A stretch of DNA of 64,000 nt from assembly GCA_963277665.1 (NCBI GenBank), contig CAUJRU010000141.1:434001-498000 (forward strand), in the 5' to 3' direction. This DNA comes from Viscum album (Eukaryota > Streptophyta > Magnoliopsida > Santalales > Viscaceae). The notes under the pieces were generated by a model that ran no database searches, was not told the DNA's origin, and saw only the letters and a program-made list of their open reading frames with translations. Position numbers and translations under genes: made by a program. This document shows, one piece after another, positions 20,916 through 33,667 of the stretch (its first letter is position 1; each line of letters begins with the position of its first letter).

Positions 20916-23900
20916 ATGGTTTTCCGCAGAGGAAACAGGGAAGCAGTGCTAGGAAGGCATAAAAAAGGAAATAACCTTCCGAATCAGCATCCAGAAATGG
21001 TCAGAATTGGAACTGAACAGTTTGTTGCAGTAATGGCGCAGTTGACTCAAAAGATAAATGGCGGTGGTATCCATGCACGAGATCAGCCAGAACAACCGCA
21101 GAGGAACATGTCAGTGGTGGAACATTTCATGAGGCAACATCCACCATCATTCAGAGGATCATTTGACCCTGTGCTAGCTGAAGGGTGGATTAAAGCACTG
21201 GAGAAGATTTTTTATGTCATGGGGTGTTCAGACAATCAAAAGGTTATTCTTGCTATTTACCGTTTGGAGGGTGAAGCAGATCAGTGGTGGTCTATGGTTA
21301 AAAATATCAGGGACGCCGATGAGATTGATGCTCTTGACTGGGATGAATTAAAAGGTATGTTTCTTGAGAAGTATTTTCCTAAGGCTGTTCGACTTAGGAT
21401 GGAAAAGCAATTATTGGAATTGAGGCAAGAGGAAGACTCAGTGGTTGTGTATCAAGAAAGGTTCACTCGATTGGAAAGGTATGCTCCAAATTTTATCCGA
21501 GACCTTGATAGTAAAATAAATCGTTTTTGCTAAGGATTAAAGCCAAAATATCGAAGGGCATTAGCTTCTCGTGAGTTTAAAAGTTATGAAAATCTTGTTC
21601 GATGTGCTGAGAAGGTGGAAATGGAGTTTTCCGATGACCAAGTTTTCTATAACAACTAGCAGAAGAAGAGACCGAGGTGGCAGGAGAAAGGTAAGAATTC
21701 TTCAAAAAAGTCTGATGGTAAGAGAACTAAGTTTCCAGTTTGTGATAAATGTGGAAAAAGGCATGCTGGGGAATGTCTTCTGAATTCTGGGAAGTGCTAC
21801 CGATGTGGTAAGATGGGACATAAGGCTCATGATTGTACTGAAAAGGATCAAGGTGAAGGTAAGAACAAATTTGATTTACAGTTAGTGAAATGTTTTAAGT
21901 GCAATGAGATGGGTCACTACGCAAATGAGTGTCCGAAAAAGAGCTTGAGTGATGGGAAGCAGTTAGACTACAAGCAGAAAGGGGTGGTGAAATCCTTTGC
22001 AACTACTTCAGCAGATGTCGGGCCATCAAATGAAGTTGTATCAGGTACTTTGTTTGTTTTTTCAGATTATGCCAGCATGTTGTTTGATTCGGGGTCTACA
22101 CATTCTTTCATCTCTGAAACCTTTTCTAGTAAAATGGGAATACCATCTCAAGAAATGACTCCTGAACTTTTGGTAAAAACACCTGGGGGAAATGTTGAGG
22201 CAAAAATAATTTATAAGAATATTCCTATCCTTATCTGTGGAAAGAACCTACTTGAAAACCTTATTGTTCTACCTCTAGTAGAGTTTGATGTTATCCTGGG
22301 TATGGATTGGCTCTCTATTTACCATGCTAAGATTGACTGTAGAGCTAAAGAAGTTTCTTTTCAGAAAGACTTTCAGTTTGTTTACAAGAATGAACCCTTA
22401 CTTTTGATAACATATCAAGAGGCCGAGAAACTTGTAAAAGATGGAAATGAATGTTACCTTGCACACGTCGTTGAAAATAAAGGAACTGTTCAGATTAATG
22501 ATGTGCCAGTGGTAAATGAGTATCCTGATGTTTTTCCTGATGAGTTTCCTGAAATAATACCAGATCGGGAAGTTGAGTTTACTGTTGACTTAGTTCCTGA
22601 TACTAAGCCAATTTCAAAACCCCCTTATCGAATGGCACAAATTGAACTTTTAGAGTTGAAGGAGCAATTGCAAGATTTATTGGAGAAAGGTTTCATTAGA
22701 CCTAGCACATCACCATGGGGTGCTCCTATTTTATTTGTTAAAAAGAAAGATGGTTCTATGAGACTTTGCATTGATTATAGAGCCTTGAATAATATCATTG
22801 TTAAGAACAAATATCCTTTGCCTCATATCGATGATTTGTTTGATCAGATCCAGGGAGCTCAGTTTTTTTCAAAGATTGACCTGAGATCGGGGTACCATCA
22901 GCTGAAGGTAAAGGAGGCAGATATTCCGAAGACCGCGTTCCGTATGAGATATGGCCATTATGAATTTGTAGTAATGCCTTTTGGGCTAACCAATGCACCT
23001 GCTGTATTCATGGACTTAATGAATATAATTTTCCATGAGTTCTTGAATAAGTTTGTGGTGGTTTTCATTGATGATATTTTGGTGTTTTCTAAAAGTAAAG
23101 AGGAGCATGAAAAACATTTAAGGGTTATCTTGCAAACCTTAAAAGAAAAGAAACTGTATGGGAAATTCAGCAAGTGTGAGTTTTGGTTGCAACAAATTTC
23201 TTTCCTTGGTCACATTGTTTCTAAAGATGGAATAACTGTTGATCCTGAAAAAACAAAAGTTGTGGAAGAATGGCCAACACCCACAAATGTAATCGAGATT
23301 CGTAGCTTCCTTGGTTTGGCGGGCTATTACCGAAGGTTTGTTAGAAATTTTTCACGGTTATCTAGTCCAATGACTAAGCTAACTCGGAAGGGTGTTAAGT
23401 TTATCTGGAAAAAAGAATGTGATGATTGTTTTCAGGAATTGAAAAGAAGATTGGTGAATGCTCTAGTTTTGGCACTACCTTCCAGGAATCGTGAGTTTGT
23501 TATATACAGTTATGCTTCATTGAAAGGACTTGGTTGCGTCCTAATGTAGAATGATCAGGTAATTGCTTATGCTTCACGACAGTTGAAAACTCATGAGGTA
23601 AATTACCCTACACATGATTTGGAACTAGCTGCTGTTGTTTTTGCTTTAAAAATTTGGAGGCATCATTTGTATGGAGTAAAGTGTGAAATATATACCGATC
23701 ACAAAAGTTTAAAGTATATATTCACTCAGAAAGAGTTAAACATGAGACAAAGGAGATGGCTGGAATTAATCAAGGATTATGATTGTACAATTCATTACCA
23801 TCCGGGAAAAGAAAATAAAGTGGCTGATGCTTTGAGTCGAAAAATTAATGCTTCATTAACAATGTTGCGGTTGGAACATGATCCTTTGGTTAACGATTTG

Positions 23901-25403
23901 ATGAACTTTGGCATAGAAGTTGTTGGTGCAGGAAGTCCTTCTGTTTTGTTTCAGGTATCAGTGAGATCTTCTCTATCAGATAGAATCAAGCAAGCACAGA
24001 AGCAAGACAGTGAGTTGCAGAAAAAGGTAGAGCTGGTTCAGAAAGGTAAGTTGCCTGAATTCAACATTGATAATGATTGTGTTTTGAGATTTGGGAGGAT
24101 ATTGTGTGTGCCTTGTGATTCAAAGTTAAAGAGAGAGTTGTTATGTGAAGCTCATAGTTCTCCGTTTTCAGTTCATCCGGGCAGTACTAAGATGTATAGA
24201 GATCTGCGGGAGTATTACTGGTGGGATGGAATGAAAAGAGATATTGCTGATTTTACTATGAAGTGTTTGACATGTCAACAGGTTAAAGCAGAGCGGCAGT
24301 TACCGAAAGGGATGCTTTAGCCTTTACCAGTGCCATAGTGGAAATGGGAGAATATATCCATGGACTTTGTTGTTGGATTACCGAAGACATCTCGAGGTAA
24401 TAATGCAATCTGGGTTATTGTTGATCGCTTGACCAAATCTGCTCATTTCCTTGCTATACGAGATACTTTCTCTCTTGATCAACTTTCCCGTTTGTATCTT
24501 AAAGCGATAGTCAGGTTACATGGAGTTCCTCTCTCCATTGTATCGGATCGTGATCCCAGGTTTACTTCTAACTTTTGGAAAGGCCTTCAGAAGTCGTTGG
24601 GTACTGAATTAAATTTTAGTACAGCTTTTCATCCTCAATCAGATGGGCAGTCATAACGAACAATTCAGACATTGGATGATATGCTACGAGCTGGTTCTAT
24701 GGATTATCAGAGAAGTTGGGACCAACATCTTTCTTTGGTTGAATTTTCATATAATAACAGTTTCCATTCCAGTATACAGATGGCACCATTTCAGGAATTA
24801 TATGGGAAGCGGTGTCAAACTCCAGCTTTCTGGGATAAAGTGGGTGAAAGAAAGTTGATGGGACCAGAATTGGTAGAAGAGATGGCAGAAAAAGTTCAGC
24901 TGATTCAGAAACACATGAGAACAGCTCAGAGCAGGCAGAAGAGTTATGCGGATAACCGGAGGAAGGATCTATCTTTCGAGGTAGGTGATCATGTTTTTCT
25001 CAAGGTTTCTCTTTGGAAAAGTGTGATGAGATTTGGTAAGAAAGGAAAGTTGAGTCCCAGGTTCATTGGACCATATGAAATTCTGGAGAGAGTTGGATCA
25101 GTTGCATACCGAGTGGCTTTACCTCCGAGTTTATCTCAGGTACACAATGTTTTTCACATTTTTATGTTGAGGAAGTATATGCCAGATCCATCTCATGTTT
25201 CGAGTCCAGAGGTAGTTCAGCTGGAAGAGAACCTATCTTATGAGGAACAACCGGTCTAGATTCTTGACCACAGGGAGCAAGTGTTACGGAATAAGGTGAT
25301 TCATCAGGTAAATGTTTTGTGGAAAAACCACATGATTGAAGAGGCAACATGGGAATCTGAAAATGAAATGAGGGATAAGTACCCCCATTTATTTGATAAG
25401 TAA
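20916..25403 (+). pseudogene. Gag-Pol polyprotein, A copy 1 (broken by nonsense mutations)
   Basis: A single frame of 1,496 codons in the same length register as copy 2, starting at ATG 20916 and ending TAA 25401-25403. An upstream in-frame ATG at 20826 is less likely because it is not kept in the other copies. Order: Gag capsid ([10 protein letters not shown] region, about residue 65 on), three zinc knuckles (about 280-345), protease DSG (391-393), reverse transcriptase with FIDD (717-720), RNase H, integrase HHCC then D1150, D1211 and position 1247, a GPY module (about 1385) and a chromodomain-like tail (about 1437-1492). Stops: TAA near 21531, TAG near 21656, TAG near 23547, two TAGs near 24318-24340, TAA at 24654-24656 exactly at the DD35E glutamate codon, and TAG near 25257. 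The first RNase H aspartate is Tyr (codon 23511). Without the stops it would encode all replication functions of a Tekay-type element; here it is dead. Confidence 0.9.
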
Positions 25404-25406
25404 ATA

Positions 25407-25424
25407 AATTGCGGGGACGCAATT
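25407..25424 (+). other. Hairpin just upstream of the polypurine tract
   Basis: AATTGCG-GGGA-CGCAATT, a 7-bp stem. The same stem with loop AGGA lies before the B PPT at 54338-54355. In A copy 3 one arm is mutated (GGACACAATT). Confidence 0.6.
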
Positions 25425-25428
25425 TTCT

Positions 25429-25442
25429 AAAGGGGGGAAGGA
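25429..25442 (+). other. Polypurine tract of A internal 1
   Basis: AAAGGGGGGAAGGA directly before the LTR start TGTAAC. Confidence 0.9.
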
Positions 25443-28400
25443 TGTAACATCCCAAGTAAGTAATGAATAATAGATATTTTTATCTATGTCTATTAATGAT
25501 TAATATAGTGTTATAGAGGCTTAAAATGAAAATAAATACAATCTTATGCATGGAATACACTAATATTCTTAAAAGATTGTTTTAGTGCCTTTTGATGGTA
25601 AACCATTTTTGAATCTATATTTTGACAATTTTATAAACTATGTTTGTCAAAATAAACTTATTCTTTATGTTTGGGACATCAAAATTTACTTTGTGTGAAT
25701 TTTTGGTATTTTTTCTGACAATGTTCATTTTTTAATGAATAGTGAAAAATACTGCATTTTATATCAAAACTGATTTTTAATATAATTTATTTATATGATT
25801 AGATTATGTTTTGAATTGGTTTTGAAGTGAAATTAGAATATATTTTTACCATTTTATCCAATGGTGGTCATTGGAATCAATTTCACTTTGAAATTAGACT
25901 TAAACTGGTGTCAATCTTTTGATACTTATTGTTTTGTAAAAACACGCTATTTGCTCTGGCAGCGGGAATTAATTATTAAATTAATTAATGTGACTTATCT
26001 GATTTTAATTTTGTAAAATAGACTTCATTTTTGAATTCGGAATATCAAATATATCTTAGGGTGAATTTTTTGTAATTTTCTGAAAAACTTCAATTTTTGT
26101 TGAATAGTGAAACCACTAAGTGGTAATCAAGCAAACTGATTTTTCAATTAAATGAAAGTTTACCACTAATGTGTATTGTATTTTGAAAATCCGACATACA
26201 TGGTTTTCATTAAGAAGTAAAATGTGGTTCAATGAGATTATAATAATTTTTTGGTGAATAGTAACTTATTAAGTTCTTAATCGCGATTAGTGGTGATTAG
26301 TGTAGTTTAAGGTATAAATAATGCTTTAATAATATTAAATGACCTAGACACATGTCCCAACCTTATTGGTTGTGTCATGGCCGACCAAGACAATCCATGG
26401 GTCAACTTGGGGACCCCATGGATCCACTTTTGTTGGGAAATGACATAAATAACTCTTTATTTAATGTAAAAGTAAAAATGACACAAACATAATATGTTTT
26501 ACGAAAACAATTTTTACATGGGGTTATAAAGATCAGATATTTGATTATAAATAGTAATTGGAAATATAAAAAGATTTCCTACATCATAGTATTTTTTTTA
26601 TGATTTTTAGACATTAAATAAATTAAGTTATTAATGACATAATCATGATGCAGCGATGACATAATTATTTGACGATTTAAATAAAATGGAAAGATAATGT
26701 AAAATCTATGAACTACACATGGCCAAAACCAATTGGATGAGTGTATTTCGAACCCTTATCACCTTATCCACTAATTATATCAATGTGGGACCTTTTGAAA
26801 CTGAAACACATTTTCAAATAAAGTAATATTTCTTTACTTTCCAAAAGTGCCCCTCCTCTCCTCTTATAAAAGGCCCCCACCTCTACCTCATTTCACACAC
26901 TCCTCAAGCCTTTGGCTCGGCCAAACCCTGCCCATTTACTCTCTCCACATCCCTCTCCTCATCCTAGAGGATTCCCTTTGGGAAGAATCATTTCAAAGGA
27001 AGCCTTTAGGCTCAAATCGAAAGGAGTTACACTTTTAAAGGTAATTCATTCTCTCATGTTCATTTGTTTTATTTTTCTTCTCCAACCCCCTAAACTCTTT
27101 TTATTTACTCCTTTTGTAACAAAAACAGTATATCCAATATACTAGGATGTTGTTATACGATTTATTTGAGCTACACTCTCACACAACTACATCAAATGGT
27201 AAAAGAACATACGGTTTCCGTGGATGGCGAAATTCTGCCTCCTGAAACGATGATTGTTCAATACTCATTTAACACGTTCAAAGGTGTCCATTATGATGTC
27301 ACTATTTTTGTATATGATATATGATATGTTTATGTTTTCCTTAAGCTTCTGTTTTTTTCATTTTGGGTATACCTTTATGGTTTCCATTATGGGTAAACAC
27401 GATATCTTCATTTTAGGAAGTGCGGACTACCGCCCCCTCAAAGTGATTTGATTCGTTAAATAGCATATGTGGGACATATAAAGGATGGAACAATGATATT
27501 ATATATGATATTATACTGGAATTATAATATACCTTTATATCATTATGATTCCATTCTATAAAATACGAAATAGAAATGAAAGTAGCGTTCATGCGTACGT
27601 ACGGCTTACCGTCTCCATGAACGGTGCATTTCATTTATTATCTCTAAATGTGATGTAATATTATAAATACATGTATATTATTAATATATATGACATATAT
27701 GTTATCCAAATCATTAATATCATTCTGGATATAACGAACCTATGACCAAATTAACAACATGTAAGTGTAAGAAGTCTATTTTGACTTAAGAACCAAATAC
27801 CGACAAAATGAACATTATTAACTTAAATGATTACATGATGTTCATAACATGGTATAAAAGGAATAATGAACTTGAAAAAGATTCTTAAGAAAGTGGAGAT
27901 TAACTCAAGTTTATTATTCAGGAGATTAAAGAACGGTCGGGTCAAGTCGGATACGAGGTATGAGACTTCGTCTCAATCTCCCTTCGTTGAGGAATATTTT
28001 ATTTTATACACAACTTTCTTTTATACGGTGTATAAACCCCTTTGACTTTTACGTTTATTCAAAGGGAATCTTTTTTATATGAAGCGTTTACTAAACGACA
28101 AAAAGGGAATGTTTTTGTCGTACGTATGCGGCGACAACGACTTCTCTGCCGTCATGACCGTTATTTGAGTTTCGGCTTCCTCTACAAGACATACCTTCTT
28201 TTTAAAAGAAAATTAAATATCATGTTTTACTTTTCTTTTATTTTGGTATTGAAAATGGTTTTCACAATGTTTTTGTGTTGTATTGATATCTTGTGATTGA
28301 AATGTGGAAATGTTATGTTTCCTTTATGCATGTTTTATGTGATACGATTATGTTATGGTTCTTGGGCATTATTATGAAGACGGGTGGTTATGTGATAAAC

Positions 28401-29003
28401 TAAGGGCGGGTGAGCCCGATATAGCTCTCCAATGCATTGGGTAACGCGAAGGAGTGAAATGTTAAGGTTTCTCTGAATATATTTTAGGGAATATACTGTG
28501 ATGGGTATTCCAAACGTAACCAAGAGGGTTACTCCCTACGTAAGAATGTTATGAATGCCTCAAGTTACCTTTATGTCTTATGATTTCTATGATTTATTCA
28601 TGATTTTATGAGGTATGTTAAAGTGCCTATGTTTTATGGGTAAATTATGATTTCATTCTTATGTATGTATGAACTCATGTTTCCTTTCCATGTTTTTTTT
28701 AACCCATACTGAGTTTTTATGCTCATCCCAAGTTTTTGAAATGTTTTTCACAGGTCAAGGGAAAGGTACATGATAAGATGATAGAGTCAAGGTTGTGTCA
28801 AGAAATAATCCATGTTTTATTTTAAACGTGTTTCCATTGATGGGAATGAAGAATACTATCTTTCTGTAACCACTTTGTTTATATGTGGAATGTAATGCAA
28901 GTTTTATGATCTAATTCTCTAAAACTCTAAACCTGAAAAGATCCTCAACGTGTAATCTTGTAATAACTCAAGATTAAGTATGGTTTAAGGCTGGGGCCTT
29001 ATA
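25443..29003 (+). repeat. Family A LTR 2 (shared by internals 1 and 2)
   Basis: 3,561 bp with PPT on the left and PBS on the right. It has the same internal plan as LTR 1: TATA 26865-26871, predicted donor 27041, micro-ORF ATG 27196 (with a Gly to Val change), hairpin block 28404-28543, predicted acceptor ending 28753. It carries the antisense 73-codon frame at 27413-27634. Confidence 0.92.
26865..26871 (+). promoter_or_regulatory. TATA box of A LTR 2
   Basis: TATAAAA in the conserved CTCTCCTCTTATAAAAGGCC context. Confidence 0.75.
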
Positions 29004-29005
29004 GT

Positions 29006-29017
29006 TGGTATCAGAGG
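29006..29017 (+). other. Primer binding site of A internal 2
   Basis: TGGTATCAGAGG, intact, 2 nt after the LTR end. Confidence 0.9.
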
Positions 29018-29140
29018 TCGTTTTAGATAACTTTAGGAGTTAGAATTCTATTAAATGATTATCCAAAAATATTTTTTTTTCAAAATGATATAGAATTTAA
29101 AGATTACCATGTTGCTTCATCTAAGACATGTTTGTTCAGA

Positions 29141-32100
29141 ATGGTTTTCCATAGAGGAAACAGGGAAGCAGTGCTAGGAAGGCATACAGAAGGAAATAAC
29201 CTTCCGAATCAGCATCCAGAAATGGTCGGAATTGGAAATGAACAGTTTGTTGCAGTGATGGCACAGTTGACTCAAGCGATAAATGGTGGTGGTATCCATG
29301 CACGAGATCAGCCAGATCAACCGCAGAGGAACATGTCAGTGGTGGAACATTTCATGAGGCAACATCCACCATCATTCATAGGATCATCTGACCTTGTGCT
29401 AGCTGAAGGGTGGATTAAAGCACTGGATAAGATTTTTGATGTCATGGGGTGTTCAGACAATCAAAAGGTTAGTCTTGCTATTTACTGTTTGGAGGGTGAA
29501 GCAGATCAGTGGTGGTCTATGGTTAAAAATATTAGGGACGCCGATGAGATTGATGCTCTTGACTAGGATGAATTCAAAGGTATGTTTCTTGAGAAGTATT
29601 TTCCTAAGGCTGTTCGAATTAGGATGGAAAAGCAATTCTTGGAATTGAGGCAAGATGAAGACTCAGTGGCTGCCTATGAAGAAAGGATCACTCGATTGGC
29701 AAGGTATGCTCCAAATTTTATCCGAGACCTTGATAGTAAAATCAATCATTTTTACTCAGGATTAATGCCAAAATATCAAAGGGAATTAGCTTCTCGTGAG
29801 TTTAAAAGTTATGAAAAGCTTGTTCGATGTGCTGAGAAGGTGGAAATGGAGTTTGCCGATGACCAAGTTTTCTATAACAACCAGCAGAAGAAGAGACCGA
29901 GGTGGCATAAGAAAGGTAAGAATTCTTCAAAAAAAGTCTGATGGTAAGAGAACTAAGTTTCCAGTTTGTGATAAATGTGGCAAAAGGCATGCTGGGGAAT
30001 GTCTTCTGAATTCTGGAAAGTGCTACCGATGTGGTAAGATGGGACATAAGGCTCGTGATTGCACTGAAAAGGATCAAGGTGAAGGTAAGAACAAATTTGA
30101 TTTATAGTTAGTGAAATGTTATAAGTGCAATGAGATGGGTCACTATGCGAACGAGTGTCCGACAAGGAGCTTGAGTGATGGGAAGCAGTTAGACTACAAG
30201 CAGAAAGGGGTGGTGAAATCCTTTGCAACTACTTCAGCAGATGTCGGGCCATCAAATGAAGTGGTATCAGGTACTTTGTTTGTTTTTTCAGATTATGCCA
30301 GTGTGTTGTTTGATTCGGGGTCTACACATTCTTTCATCTCTGAAACCTTTTCTAGTAAAATGGGAATACCATCTCAAGAAATGACTCCTGAACTTTTGGT
30401 AAAAACACCTGGGGGGAATGTCGAGGCAAAAAGAATTTATAAGAATCTTCCTATCCTTATCTGTGGAAAGAACCTACTTGCAAACCTTATTGTTCTACCT
30501 CTAGTAGAGTTTGATGTTATCCTAGGTATGGATTGGCTCTCTATTTACCATGCTAAGATTGACTGTAGAGCTAAAGAAGTTTCTTTTCAGAAATACTTTC
30601 AGTTTGTTTACAAGAATGAACCCTTAATTTTGATAACATATCAAGAGGCCGAGAAAATTGTAAAAGATGGAAATGAATGTTACCTTGCACACATCGTTGA
30701 AAATAAAGGAACTGTTCAGATTAATGATGTGCCAGTGGTAAATGAGTATCCTGATGTTTTTCCTGATGAGTTTCCTGGAATAATACCAGATTGGGAAGTT
30801 GAGTTTACTGTTGACTTAGTTCCTGATGCTAAGCCAATTTCAAAACCCCCTTATCGAATGGCACAAATTGAAATTTTAGAGTTGAAAGAGCAATTGGAAG
30901 ATTTATTAGAGAAAGGTTTCATTAGACCTAGCACATCACCATGGGGTGCTCCTGTTTTATTTGTTAAAAAGAAAGATGGTTCTATGAGACTTTGCATTGA
31001 TTATAGAGCCTTGAATAATATCACTGTTAAGAACAAATATCCTTTGCCTCATATCGATGATTTGTTTGATCAGCTCCAGGGAGCTCAGTTTTTTTCAAAG
31101 ATTGACTTGAGATCGGGGTACCATCAGCTGAAGGTAAAGGAGGCAGATATTCCGAAGACCGCGTTCCGTACGAGATATGGCCATTATGAATTTGTAGTAA
31201 TGCCTTTTGGGCTAACCAATGCACCTGCTGTATTCATGGACTTAATGAATAGAATTTTCCATGAGTTCCTGGATAAGTTTGTGGTGGTTTTCATTGATGA
31301 TATTTTGGTGTTTTCTAAATGTAAAGAGGAGCATGAAAAACATTTAAGGGTTATCTTGAAAACCTTAAAAGAAAAGAAACTGTATGGGAAATTTAGCAAG
31401 TGTGAGTTTTGGTTGCAACAAATTTCTTTCCTTGGTCACATTGTTTCTAAAGATGGAATAACTATTGATCCTGCAAAAACAAAAGTTGTGGAAGAATGGC
31501 CAAGACCCACAAATGTAACCGAGATTCGTAGCTTCCTTGGTTTGGCAGGCTATTACCGAAGGTTTGTTAGAAATTTTTCACGGTTATCTAGTCCAATGAC
31601 TAAGCTAACTCGGAAGGGTGTTAAGTTTATCTGGACAAAAGAATGTGATGATTGTTTTCAGGAATTGAAAAGAAGATTGGTGAATGCTCCAGTTTTGGCA
31701 CTACCTTCCAGGAATGTTGAGTTTGTTATATACAGTGATGCTTCATTGAAAGGACTTGGTTGCATCCTAATGCAGAATGATCAGGTAATTGCTTATGCTT
31801 CACGACAGTTGAAAAGTCATGAGGTAAATTACCCTACACATGATTTGGAATTAGCTGCTGTTGTTTTTGCTTTAAAAATTTGGAGGCATCATTTATATGG
31901 AGTAAAGTGTGAAATATATACCGATCACAAAAGTTTAAAGTATATATTCACTCAGAAAGAGTTAAACATGAGACAAAGGAGATAGCTGGAATTAATCAAG
32001 GATTGTGATTGTACAATTAATTACCATCCGGGAAAAGCAAATAAAGTGGCTGATGCTTTGAGTAGAAAAAGTAATGCTTCATTAACAATGTTGCGTTTGG

Positions 32101-33628
32101 AACATGATCCTTTGGTAAAGGATTTGATGAACTTTGGCATAGAAGTTGTTGGTGCAGGAAGTCCTTCTGTTTTGTTTCAGGTATCAGTGAGATCTTCTCT
32201 ATCAGATAGAATCAAGCAAGCACAGAAGCAAGACAGTGAGTAACAGAAAAAGGTAGAGCTGGTTCAGAAAGGTAAGTTTCCTGAATTCAACATTGATAAT
32301 GATTGTGTTTTGAGATTTGGGAAGAGATTGTGTGTGCCTTGTGATTCACAGTTGAAGAGAGAGTTGTTATGTGAAGCTCATAGTTCTCTGTTTTCAGTTC
32401 ATCCGGGCAGTACTAAGATGTATAGAGATCTACGGGAGTATTACTGGTGGGATGGAATGAAAAGAGATATTGCTGATTTTACTGTGAAGTGTTTGACTTG
32501 TCAGCAGGTTAAAGCAGAGCGGTAGTTACCGAAATGGATGCTTCAGCCTTTACCAGTGCCAGAGTGGAAATGGGAGAATATATCCATGGACTTTGTTGTT
32601 GGATTACCGAAGACATCACGAGGTAATAATGCAATTTGGGTTATTGTTGATTGCTTGACCAAATCTGCTCATTTCCTTGCTATACGAGATACTTTCTCTC
32701 TTGATCAACTTTCCCGTTTGTATCTTAAAGAGATAGTCAGGTTACATGGAGTTCCTCTTTCCATTGTATCGGATCGTGATCCCAGGTTTACTTCTAACTT
32801 TTGGAAAGGCCTTCAGAAGTCGTTGGGTACTGAATTATATTTTAGTACAGCTTTTCATCCTCAATCAGATGGGCATTCAGAACGAACAATTCAGACATTG
32901 GAGAATATGCTACGAGCTTGTTCTATGGATTATCAGGGAAGTTGGGACCAACATCTTTCTTTGGTTGAGTTTTCATATAATAACAGTTTCCATTCCAGTA
33001 TACAGATGGCACCATTTTAGGAATTATATGGGAAGCGGTGTCGAACTCCAGCTTTCTGGGATGAAGTGGGTGAAAGGAAGTTCATGGGACCAGAATTGGT
33101 AGAAGAGATGGCAGAAAAAGTTCAGCTGATTCAGAAACACATGAGAACAGCTCAGAGCAGGCAGAAGAGTTATGTGGATAACCGGAGGAAGGATCTATCT
33201 TTCGAGGTAGGTGATCGTGTTTTTCTCAAGGTTTCTCCTTGGAAAAGTGTGATGAGATTTGGTAAGAAAGGAAAGTTGAGTCCAAGGTTCATTGGACCAT
33301 ACGAAATTCTTGAGAGAATTGGATCAGTTGCATACCGAGTGGTTTTACCTCCGAGTTTATCTCAGGTACACAATGTTTTTCACATTTTGATGTTGAGAAA
33401 GTATATGCCAGATCTATCTCATGTTTTGAGTCCAGAGGTAGTTCAGCTGGAAGAAACCTATCTTATGAGGAACAACCGGTCCAGATTCTTGACCACAGGG
33501 AGCAAGTGTTACGGAATAAGGTGATTCATCAGGTAAAGGTTTTGTGGAAAAACCACATGATTGAAGAGGCAACATGGGAATCTGAAAATGCAATGAGGGA
33601 TAAGTACCCCCATTTATTTGATAAGTAA
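29141..33628 (+). pseudogene. Gag-Pol polyprotein, A copy 2 (nonsense and frameshift mutations)
   Basis: Starts at ATG 29141 (the TTG nine bases upstream is only an open-frame start) and ends TAA 33626-33628. It is 4,488 nt long, the same as copy 1, because a +1 in an A run near 29930 is balanced in length by a 1-nt deletion near 33454. Stops: TAG near 29565 (Trp codon), TAG near 30107, TAG near 31985 (Trp codon), TAA near 32242, TAG near 32523, TAG near 33019. The longest open piece, 30111-31985 (624 codons), holds the third zinc knuckle, protease DSG, the whole reverse transcriptase with FIDD, and RNase H with YSDAS, DLELA and YTDHKS all intact. Integrase and tail are in pieces. Confidence 0.9.
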
Positions 33629-33655
33629 ATAAATTGCGGGGACGCAATTTTCTAT

Positions 33656-33667
33656 AGGGGGGAAGGA
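33656..33667 (+). other. Polypurine tract of A internal 2
   Basis: AGGGGGGAAGGA; a T at 33655 shortens the tract compared with copies 1 and 3. Confidence 0.85.

Noticed and set aside
22801..23173. Minus-strand open frames opposite the reverse transcriptase (also at 31027-31399 and 39418-39633)
   Set aside because: These are shadows of the conserved pol coding strand; they have no independent support.
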